Positions 41,962 to 50,681 of a stretch of DNA of 64,000 nucleotides are shown one piece after another. A program made the translations under genes and the position numbers. The stretch spans positions 8,928,001-8,992,000 of the forward strand of contig CM070579.1 of NCBI GenBank assembly GCA_036346355.1, written 5' to 3'. Within the stretch, counting starts at the first letter, position 1. The number at the start of each line of letters is the position of its first letter. This stretch comes from Rhipidocladum racemiflorum (taxonomy: Eukaryota; Streptophyta; Magnoliopsida; Poales; Poaceae). The notes under the pieces are model-generated. The model was not told the DNA's origin, made no database searches, and saw only the letters and a list, made by a program, of their open reading frames with translations.

Positions 41962-44900
41962 CTAATTCCCTTCATGCTCCTCGTGGAGGATGCTACGCGA
42001 CGGAATCTTCTTGGCGATCACCCGGGCGTATGGATCGATCCGGGACTCGAACTCGTCGATTTCTTCTTCGGTCCGATTCCTGGCGATCCTGTTGCTGACC
42101 ATCTTCAGGTCGATGCGGTTGTAGAAGGACATGACGTTGACCAGCGCCGACGAAGCACCGAGCGAGGCTGCCTTGCTCACCGAGGCCTCGACGTGCTCCG
42201 GTACTCCTGCCAGCACAGTGGTAAGGGGGCTTGGGCCCACGGTGAGCCCGAGCACCCGGTCGCAAACACCCTGGCCGACCTCCCGAAGGGTCGCCAATTC
42301 GGTGGCCAACTCGGAGCGCTCCCTTTCTGCCCGCTGCTGGGCCGCCAGAGCTTCATCCCGCGCCGTGACCGCCGTGTCACGCTCCTCCACCGCCAGCATC
42401 CGCGCACCCGCAACGTCAGCCAAGCTCTTCTGCAGCTCTGCGAATTCGAGACCACGTCAGAAAGCCGCTCCCCCCCCCCCCGACCGCAGTCACAAGACTG
42501 AAGGTTGGGGTGACCTACCGGCTGCAGAAGCCTCCATGTCACGAAGACTTTTTTTGGTGTCTTCGGCAAGCTTCCTCGCCGAAGATATTTCCTCTCGGGC
42601 GGAGTCCCGCACGGAGCGTAGTCGGTCGGCCTCCCCTCATGCTGAATCCAGCTCGTCCCGAAGGCGGGTCGCCTCCGACCGAGCGAACCCCTCTGTGGCA
42701 ATGGCGGAGGCCTTGACATCGTTCGCCCACTCCAGGGCCTCCTGGGCATTGCGCAACAGCGCCTCGAGATGGGCGCGATCTGCCTCGATAGCCTCCCTCC
42801 GGCCAAACAATTGCCGGAGGAACCCAGACTTCTCCACGGACCGTGTCTGCAAACACTGCGAAGCACAATCCGTTCAGTCAACCGCGAGCCTGTTCAAAGG
42901 TTATGAAGACGGGTTGGATAGCCTTACCGCCCCGGTAGGGTAAAGTCCTCCGGCAATGGAATCCAGCACCCTGCTGGAGGACTTGAGGGTGAGGGCCAGA
43001 CCTTTATGGATCTGTTCGACCTCGCCCTTGACTCCCCGTGCGCCCTCCTGAAGGGCCTCCCACTCCTCGTGCTCCGTCGCGTCGTCCAGCACGAACGACG
43101 GCCCCTCGGACCGACCGTCGGCTAGCTAGGTAAGCACGAGCGGTGGGATCGGAGCGGCCTTCGACGCGACCGCCCCGGCGGCTCGCGCTGCCGGAGACCC
43201 CTCCGGGGGATTCAAGGCGCCTGCCACTAACTCTTGGGCCGCCCCTACTTGTGCGTCCCCGAGTAACGGTGACAGGGCCCCCTCCGGCGCCCGGATGGCC
43301 CCGGTTGGCGGCTCACCTGGCGGCGGTGGCGGGAGTTCTTCTTCGCCTCCCTCGGCCCCCGGGTGAGCTACTGGCTCGGTGGCGGAAACTGAGGGTTCCC
43401 CGCGTGCCGGTCCGCTCGGCAGCTCCACCTCTCCCGTTGCCGCCGCGGATGCTGCGGGCGGCGCCGGCAGCGCCTCCGGAAGTGGCTGCACGGGCTCGTC
43501 GTCCCCAACCTCTATCACTTCGGACCCCACCGGGGGCGGTGGAGGCACTAGAACTCTTGTCACCGTGGTCGGACTCGTCACCTCCAAAGCCGCCTCGGCG
43601 TAGAGTCTGCACATAGCAATCAGTAAGAAAGCTGTGCGGGATAACTCGAATTAACAATAGTCCCTAAGCAAAAGGGACGCCTACCGCAACAAGCGGGGCC
43701 GCTGCCGTCGCGCCCTCTTCGACGGTCTGCCGCGAGAGGACGTGTCGGCCCTCCGTCTCCTCAACGACGCCCTCGCCGGCGCTAGCTATCTCCTCCTGAG
43801 GTTCGATGGAGCCCTCGGTTTGGCCAGTGCCCTCCGCCAGGCCGCCGCCTAGCGACAGCACGGGCCCGAGCGAGCAGCTCGGATCATCTCCGCCGTCCTC
43901 GCTGCTCCCGCTCGATGTCGACCCTTGACTGTCCCACTCGCCGGAAGTCGGGTCGAAAACTTCCTCCCCACGCGTGGCCTTGGCCGCGCGTTCCTGCTTC
44001 TTCTCCTCCACCCTCCTCTTCCACTTCTCCTCCTTCCGCTTCCTGCGGGCAGAGTCGCACCGCTCGGAGGCCACGCGGGCGACAGCCCTCAGCTCCTTCT
44101 CCCTGGGCAGCGCGCCCCAGGAGACCATCCCGCCGAGCCCCTGCAAGGACGCGTTCAAACGACTGCCTGCAAAGGCCAAAAAGGGGGGACCCAAGGAGAA
44201 GGGGACCGCAATACTCACCAGGTTCGGCAGATTACGCGCCGAGAACAGCGTAGGGACACCACTCACCGCCTCGGTGGCCCCTACGCCGTTGACGGCAACC
44301 ACCCGAGCTCCGACGCCGGGAGCTCCAACTCTGACATCCTCATGGGATCAGATGCCCCCACATATTCAAACATAGGGCGCACCCGATCCATGAGGGGTTG
44401 GACGTGCATCCCCATAAATGCACGCACAACGACGTCGCCGGTCAAGCCCTGCGCACGCAAGGCCCTGATCCGCTCGATGACCACCGCCACTTTCTTCCTT
44501 TCCTTCTTCTCAGGACCCCAGCTCCATTGGGGCTGCGCTTCAGGGAGTCGGCCGGGGCGCTGCCCCCTGGGTTCTGGACGTAGAACCACTCAGGGTGCCA
44601 CCCCCGGTTCGACGACGGCAGCTTCACTTCGATGAAGTCCGCCGCACGGCCACCCCGCAACTGGAAGATTGCGCCACCGAAGGGCGCAGCCTCATCCGAT
44701 AGCCTATCCCTCCACAGCCGCACTTGAAAGAAGTACCTCCAGAGCCCCCAGTGGGGTTCGATCCCCAAAAAGGCTTCACATAGTGTGATGAAGACCGCTA
44801 TGTGGAGCACGCCATTGGGGTTTAGGTGATGCACTTCCACCCTGTAGAAGTGCAGTAGCCCGCGCACGAACGGGTGGAGGGGGAGCCCAAAGCCGCGCTC

Positions 44901-45059
44901 GAAGAAAGAGGCGGGGACCACGATTTCCCTGTCGCCCGGCGTAGGGATACCGGCCCCCGTTGGCACCATCCACCGCAGCTCCCCCCGCCGGGAGAGGATG
45001 CCCTTCTTCTCCAACCCAAGTGCGCGGCTGGACTGGATAGAGCACACCGGCCACGACAT
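41962..45059 (-). pseudogene. Antisense gene 1 of Tat element #3, five exons
   Basis: Inferred exons: 45059-44219, 44166-43685, 43606-42928, 42855-42519 and 42437-41962, each junction with GT...AG. Exon 1 has the gypsy-type transposon domain (VVPASFFERGFGLPLHPF, HLNPNGVLHIAVFITLCEAF, HWGLWRYFF) and, after a one-base shift near 44555, VIERIRALRAQGLTGDVVV. The middle exons are charged, then proline/alanine-rich. The last two are coiled coil (DEALAAQQRAERERSELATEL), ending with a stop at 41962. Breaks seen are the frameshift near 44555, TAG at 43126-43128, and TGA near 42635. The structure is much better kept than pol of the same element. Function is unknown. Confidence 0.75.
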
Positions 45060-45205
45060 CCTCCGAGGGCTAAAAGACAGGTAAGCGGAAGCTTTCCCAA
45101 AATCGGTTCCCCTTTTTTGCCTCTCTCATTTTCTTCTTTGGCAGGAGCAGGCAAGGAGGCGAGAAAAGCAAATACGAGTGCCGGTCTCAGCACCCGCCAC
45201 TCCGA

Positions 45206-45213
45206 ACTTATAG
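45206..45213 (-). promoter_or_regulatory. TATA box of antisense gene 1
   Basis: TATAAGTT on minus, 147 bp upstream of the ATG at 45059. It compares with CTTATAAG upstream of the antisense gene in element #2. Confidence 0.5.
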
Positions 45214-45260
45214 GCGCCAACGGACGCGAGCCGAACGGGCATCACGCCTAACAGACGCCT

Positions 45261-45600
45261 CCTCGGGCGAAGCACCGGACGAATCGCTATTCGCACCTGC
45301 CAGCCCACTACCGAGCCGCCGGTGAGCCGCGATGGTTCCTAATACCCCCACTACGCATTAAATTCCGACAGGACAGCCCAAAGCGAGGACACCACGTCAG
45401 GCGGCGCACGCCCGCAGCCCCATGGTCTCCTCCTCGGGTGAAGCACCGGACGAATCGCCATTCACACCTGCCAGCCCACTACCGAGCCGTCGGTGAGCCG
45501 CGATGGTTCCCAATACCCCCACTACGCATTAAATTCTGACAGGACAGCCCAAAGCGAGGACACCACGTCAGGCAGCGCATGCCCGCAGCCCCGTGGTCTC
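45261..45600. repeat. 170-bp tandem duplication
   Basis: TCCTCGGG(C/T)GAAGCACCGGA recurs at 45261 and 45431, with near-identical sequence over the full unit, including GCGAGGACACCACGTCAGGC. It lies between the two antisense genes. Confidence 0.9.
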
Positions 45601-46289
45601 CGCCGGTGGGGGTGGGCTGACTTCCTCAAATAGGTACGCAAGGCCCATTGGGCCACTTCGGCCTCGAGGCACCAAAGAGCTCAATGGCTCCAGCCCGAGG
45701 TCCGATCAAACGCTGTGGGTTCCTAAGGCCCGGTCCGCCAAGCAGATTTAGCGCCGCCCCAGTGGAAATTGAGCGAGGGGCGAGAATGGGGCGAGCCCTT
45801 GGTGGGCCTCAAGTTGGGTCGGCGGACGACCCAATCGCCCCTACTCGCGTCCAAGACCATACTTCACACTCTCCCGCGGAACCCTTCGATGGGTGGCAGC
45901 CAGCTGCGCTCTGGGTCGGCGGACGACCCAGGGTCCGATACGGGATTGAGTAAAGAAAGGTTTCTAATGGGACGCCCCCAGAAGGCTAGACACCCACGCC
46001 GAGAATCGTCTACTAGGAAAGATCCCCCTCGGGAGGGATCTCCAGGTCCCACTCGGATTACACGTTAGCAGCTCATGCGAGCACGGCATTCAAGCGACGT
46101 TTGGCAAACGCGCGTCCGCTCACCCCCTCCAGGTCCCACACTTGCGGATGGGGCGTATACGTGGGACAGACAGCGGCTACTCCTTCCGCAGATAGCCTCA
46201 CCAGATGAGGACCCATGGACGCCACTCGCCTAGCTCCGGCACAAAATGAGCACGACTGACTCGCCTAGCTCCGGCACAAAACGAGCACG
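45601..46289. other. Non-coding interval of element #3
   Basis: GC-rich sequence between the two antisense genes; small ORFs on both strands overlap without consistent signal. A GGGTCGGCGGACGACCCA palindrome occurs twice (near 45816 and 45912). Confidence 0.45.
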
Positions 46290-46532
46290 ACTAAGGCATC
46301 GTCCAGCTACGACGTAAAACGAACACTCGGGCACCAGAACCTTGCTAAAAGCATCTGGGCACCCGCGCCAACTAAGGCATCGTCCAGCTACAACGTAAAA
46401 TGAGTACTCGGGCACCAGAACCTTGCTAAAAGCATCTGGGCACTCGCGCCGACTAAGGCATCGTCCAGCTACGACATAAAACGAGCACTCGGACACCAGA
46501 ACCTTGCTAAAGGCATCTGGGCACTCGCGCCG
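46290..46532. repeat. 81-bp tandem repeat, 3 copies
   Basis: Units begin ACTAAGGCATCGTCCAGC at 46290 and recur at 46371 and 46452; the next start, at 46533, is cut short. 81 bp is 27 codons, and on minus the array stays open, giving a repeated CPDAFSKVLV motif. No start or context supports a gene. Confidence 0.9.
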
Positions 46533-46650
46533 ACTAAGGCAGCCGGGACATTCCGCCGACCGACTTGGCGCTCGGAGACGCAGCGATGCGATTTCGCGTC
46601 GTTTCATGAGCGTGCATCGATAGAGACAACCCGGTCGGTCGTCGGGCTCC

Positions 46651-47025
46651 CTCTCGACCCGGGTGCTACGGCCTACGCCCCGGTGGCTACGGTCGCGAAG
46701 TAGCGCCTCCCGAAAGAAGGGATCGCCCATGGGGAGTGGCCCACGGTCGGTCGAAAATATCTCTTTCCCGCGAAACACCCATGAACGCTTCGTGCTACGG
46801 ACGCTCGCGAACCTTAACGTGCGTTCGCGCGGGTCGGTGACCCGACTGGCCGCTCGGTCCTCCCTAGCGGTAGCCCCCTCGACCCGAGTGCCACGGCCTA
46901 CGCCCCGGCGGCTACAATTGCGAAGTGGCACTTCGCGAAAGAAGGAAGCGCCCGAGCGGAATGATCAAGCGGCTGGTCGGGAACATTCCTCCCCCGCGCA
47001 AACACACGTAAATGGTCCGTGCCGC
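46651..47025. repeat. About 150-bp direct repeat, spaced 225 bp
   Basis: The pair 46651-46800 and 46876-47025 share CTCGACCCG(G/A)GTGC(T/C)ACGG-type sequence, GCCTACGCCCCGG, CGAAAGAAGG and the CCGCG(A/C)AA block, with moderate divergence. Confidence 0.6.
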
Positions 47026-47343
47026 GAGACACCCACAAACCTGCTCCGAGCGCATTCGATCGAAGGAATGTCCCTACGACGCCCTGACCGGCTGAAAAGC
47101 GCGCTCCCCCGCGCATCCTCCTCGGAAAACGCTAGCACTCCAACGTTCAAGCAACCCAAGCGCAGCACTCATCCCCCCAGCAACCATTGCGAAAAACAAA
47201 GACCACAGAAAATGAAGCCGGGGCAAACGCCACGACCGGCCAACACCATAATATATACAAACATATATTGTTCAGAGAAGAGTGGGAGGGGAGCGAAGTA
47301 CAAAAAGATAAAATTATTCTTGCAGTGGCCGCCCCGAGGATCT

Positions 47344-47970
47344 TCAAGGAGAGGCGTTGTCCTCAGAGCTGCTGCTGGAGGCATCCGCGCGCAGCCGATC
47401 CGCCACGCCCGGGTAAGGTGGAAGGTGTACTGCGCGGCAGTACGCTCCAGAGGCTCGCCCAACCTCACTCCGAGCGGCTCTAGGCTCCTCGCCAGACTCT
47501 CGTAGGCGGGGCGAAGCATGGCGAGAAGATCTGCGCGAGCCCTGACGAGCTCCGCCTCGGCAGCCTGGGCCCGGGCCAGCTGCGCTATCAGCTCCGCCTC
47601 CTGGGCGGAGGCCATGGTGGCCTGGGCGCTCAGGGAGGCTTGCAGACCCGTCAGCACCGCCGACAGACGGGCCATGCCGGCCCTTATCCCCGGGACATCG
47701 CCCTGAGCGGGCGGCGGGGCCCGGGGGATGACCCTGGCACCCGTCGCACCCCCCGCCACGACGACTGGCGAGGGCACCACCGGGGGTGGGGCCGAGCTCG
47801 AGCCGGAACCGCTAAGCGGGAAAAAGTAACGAAGAACAAGCCAACATCAGCTAAGAAGGAAACCAAGCCCATCCGACAGCTGAGGCAAAGAAAACTTACG
47901 CTGGAGCAGAGGCCGACCCGGAGTCGAGGGGGGGTCTCTTGGGGTCCTGGCCCCAGGAGGCATCGTCCAT
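47344..47970 (-). pseudogene. Antisense gene 2 of Tat element #3, two exons
   Basis: Exon 1 is 47970-47900 (MDDASWGQDPKRPPL), the intron 47899-47812 (GTAAGT...GCTTAG), and exon 2 47811-47344. The split codon joins in frame. Exon 2 is proline-rich and then a coiled coil (AQEAELIAQLARAQAAEAEL), followed by MLRPAYESLARSLEPLGV and YTFHLTR. A shift of a base or two there leads to a serine/acidic end and TGA at 47344-47346. The MLR...SLxPLG...Y-F-L-R pattern parallels residues near 11540-11660 of the antisense gene of element #2. It looks like a stand-alone copy of that gene's tail. No database check was made. Confidence 0.6.
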
Positions 47971-48130
47971 TGGCGCTTGCTACCGCCGATCGCCGCGCGA
48001 ACTGCCGCCTCCGCTCGCCATCGACTCTTCAGAAAACTCTGGGGGGTGGTAGAGGAGGCTGACGGGGAGTAAGGCGGGGGAGCGGGTTCGAACGATCAGG
48101 TGTGGTCGTTCTCGCACCCCCCCCGTGCCT

Positions 48131-48138
48131 TACTTATA
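48131..48138 (-). promoter_or_regulatory. TATA box of antisense gene 2
   Basis: TATAAGTA on minus, 161 bp upstream of the ATG at 47970. The spacing and sequence match the boxes of the other antisense genes. Confidence 0.5.
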
Positions 48139-48534
48139 CGCACACACGAGGCCTTGAAATCCGAACAGCCGTCCCTACTGCGCCGAGCCTCGGTAACACG
48201 CGACGGCGCCCTTCCGTTCTCCCCGCTGCGCATTAATTGCGGTGGGGCGGTGGCAGGTGAAAAGACGTCGCCTCGGATGAAGCGTTGCACCGCCCCTCAA
48301 CTCCGACCCCGGGGCCGCCCGTACAGCTGCTGAATTAATTGAACCGTCGCGGTCCTGAGGCGACAGACGGGACAAGGATTCGCGCTGAAGGCTGAGATCG
48401 GCGCGACAAGAACCCGACCCACCAAACGGATCCAGCGTCACCCTGATGAAACGGACGCCCTCGACAAGCTGAAAGTCTGACAGGGGAATAGTACGCTGCA
48501 AAGATCCCAATCCGAAGAAGCCTCCGAGGCCCGC

Positions 48535-48818
48535 CTCCGATCGAAGTTAACCCCCTGACCAGCTCCCTGAGCCGCTAGGGGGCTCGGGGGCTACACCTGG
48601 CCGAAGTGGCCGATTGGGTACTCTTGTAACCCGATTGGCCACCTCCGACCGAAGTTAACCCCCCGACCGGCTCCCTGAGCCGCACGGGGGCTCGGTTACA
48701 CTCCACGAAGTGCCACACAAGACCGGCGAAGTGGCCGATTGGGTACACTTCTAACCCGATTGGCCACCTCCAACTAAAGCAACCCCCGATCGCCTCTGAC
48801 GACGCACTCGGGGGCTAT
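48535..48818. repeat. PPT-proximal repeats and polypurine tract of element #3
   Basis: About 2.5 units of 108-125 bp, each with GAAGTTAACCCCC, CTCCCTGAGCCGC, GGGGGCTCGG and AAGTGGCCGATTGGGTAC. The last polypurine run GCACTCGGGGGCTA (48805-48818) touches the 3' LTR and is the functional one by position; earlier units contain look-alikes. Confidence 0.8.
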
Positions 48819-49757
48819 TGACGGATACACGTACCATGGGTACCCCCAGTAGTCCGGAACAGCGAGCGGGCTGCCTTTTAAAGCCTAGCTCTGACGAAGG
48901 GCCCATGAGCCACAAAAGAGACTCAGTCCCGACCTGGGCCGACCTTGGAGCATTCCGACCCCCTAGGATGGAGCACTCGGCAAGCTCCGACCCCCCAGGG
49001 ACGGAGCACTCGGCAGGCTCCGACCCCGGCTTGGGCAGGACGCTCCACGGTTCCGATCCGGTTGGGGTCACCTTCGCCAGCAGTCGGGGCACCGAGTCCC
49101 GCACTAGCGTTTGGCTGACTGCCCTACTGACTTGACGTCTCAAGACGTCCATGCTAGGGTAGGTAGCACCTTCCCGAGATGTAAGAAGGGCCACCGAAAA
49201 GTCAAGCACCGGTCCCATCATCCTGTCACACGGCAGAGTGGGGCGCTCCCTCCCGAAGCGGCACTAGAGTCAAACGTCATGATGCATGCGCCAGATGGAT
49301 GTACGGAGCAGTGCGTCACTTCTCCAACTGGGTCAGCTGCCGACCCCCTCAGCCAGCCTACCAACCCAGCGTATGGGAACCGAAGGCCAGGATGAACGAC
49401 AAGACTGAAGATCAGACACCAAGGCGTATAGTACCCCTTCTTTTTCTCTCCAGACTCCCATGTAACCTGCCACCTCCGTGTATATAAGGAGAAGCAGGAC
49501 ACCAACGGGAGGGGCACGGGCCCGATCAATCGAACTAGAGACCGATCGGACGAACAACGAGAAACACGCTCTCACTTGTAACACCTTGTAACCATTTGCT
49601 CCTAGAAGCAATACACACCCACCTCACAGACTGGAGTAGGGACGTTCGGCCCGAACCAGTATACATCTTGGGCTCACTGAGTCAGGCCATTCGAGGAGAG
49701 GGAAAGCGCGACCCTACTAACCAAAAATTCGTATTGCCGGTGCACGAAACACCGACA
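48819..49757 (+). repeat. 3' LTR of element #3
   Basis: 939 bp, a few percent different from the 5' LTR by eye (for example CCATGGG for CCAAGGG near the start), with the TATA box kept near 49481. Confidence 0.92.
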
Positions 49758-49762
49758 AATAA

Positions 49763-50246
49763 GTTGTCATCGGCGCCAAAGAGGTGACAATAATGGCATG
49801 TGGGTCGTCGTAGCAAGAAGAGCTGAGGTCATCAAGGCGGGAATCACCGATAAGTCTTGTCACTAGTGAAGAAAAGGCGGCGGCAAAGATGCGGCGAAAA
49901 AGGGTGAAGAAGGTGTGTCTCCTCGATACCTATTATTGACGAGCATCGTTGACAATTGATGTGACAAGATGGAATTAGCGGCCAACTGTGTTTCTCATCG
50001 AGAAGGCGGGAAAAGTTACTTATTCTCGTGTTAGTTGTGTCTACGAGATAATAGATGTGATCACGTGAGTTCTTGTGCGAGTTCATCTTGACTCAAGTCT
50101 GGGCCGTTGAGGCTGGGCCGTTGAGGAGATGGTTCACCGTCTTGAGCTTAGTAAGTTTGGTCTAGGATGTTGAGGAGATGTGTTCATTATACTGAGACTG
50201 ACTGTCTTAATTAGAACTAGTCGATGTTACAAGATTAAAGGGTTAA
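49763..50246 (+). other. 3' internal region of short copia element (copy 2)
   Basis: Resumes after gypsy #3 and aligns with 7188-7644 of copy 1. The only sizeable minus-strand ORF (50086-49844) has a counterpart in copy 1 (7502-7260) with several substitutions. It has no start context or domain, so I do not call a gene. Confidence 0.6.
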
Positions 50247-50427
50247 TGTTAGAATTAATCTTGTACGTATAATCAAGACACTAGTTACTTGTAAGCAATA
50301 AAAAAAGAGAGAAAGAAAATAATAAAAGGTGCTTATTATGTTGCTCCTTAAATATTCTTCTCTTGTGTGCTATTGTATTTTTTCTTGTGTTCGTGTGTGC
50401 AATACACGATCTAAAAGTAAAACCAAC
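50247..50427 (+). repeat. Right LTR of short copia element (copy 2)
   Basis: TGTTAGAATTAATC...AAACCAAC, 181 bp. The terminal A is missing or changed. It is followed by TTTCATGTGTGTG, comparable with TGTCA(TA)nTGTGTG after copy 1. Confidence 0.75.
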
Positions 50428-50681
50428 TTTCATGTGTGTGAAAAATACCGGGAGTAATTACTCCCATATCTGAAATACCACCCAAACATATTTGAAATAG
50501 TCCTTTATCAGTTTGGATACACTCATATACTAATTATAAGATATTCCAATGAGATCCACATGAAAAAATTGCAAAGGAGTACATACTTTTTAGCATATTT
50601 TGTAAATACCTTCATATACGCATATAAAAAGAAGTATGTCTAAAAAGTGTACATACCACCTCTGAAAAAATGTAAATACTA

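Larger units (their letters stand above)
35879..49757 (+). mobile_element. Tat-lineage Ty3/gypsy element #3, truncated pol, two antisense genes
   Basis: The LTRs are 941 and 939 bp, with a perfect target duplication AATAA (35874-35878 and 49758-49762). It shares the primer site of elements #1 and #2, but its LTRs and proteins are clearly diverged. gag and protease are present and RT stops after the LDAYSGYHQ block. The rest of RT, both RNases H and integrase are missing. Two spliced antisense genes, several tandem repeats and a polypurine tract follow. A solo LTR (40094-41916) lies at or beside the deletion junction. Confidence 0.92.
34263..50427 (+). mobile_element. Short non-autonomous copia element (copy 2), hosting gypsy #3 and two TIR elements
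   Basis: The LTRs (34263-35497, about 246 bp without its two nested elements; 50247-50427) flank a non-coding interior of about 860 bp, split by gypsy #3. The primer site TGGTATCAGAGC follows the left LTR. The flanks TGTCA (34258-34262) and TTTCA (50428-50432) fit a target duplication with one change. Without any gag or pol it must have depended on enzymes from elsewhere, as TRIM or LARD elements do. Confidence 0.7.

Noticed and set aside
46230..46931. 233-codon minus-strand ORF over the 81-bp array
   Set aside because: Open mainly because of the repeat length and GC content; no start context, promoter or related protein seen. Reported only as a repeat.
49844..50086. 80-codon minus-strand ORF shared with 7260-7502
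   Set aside because: Conservation is explained by the two copies of the same non-coding copia interior; no domain or coding pattern.
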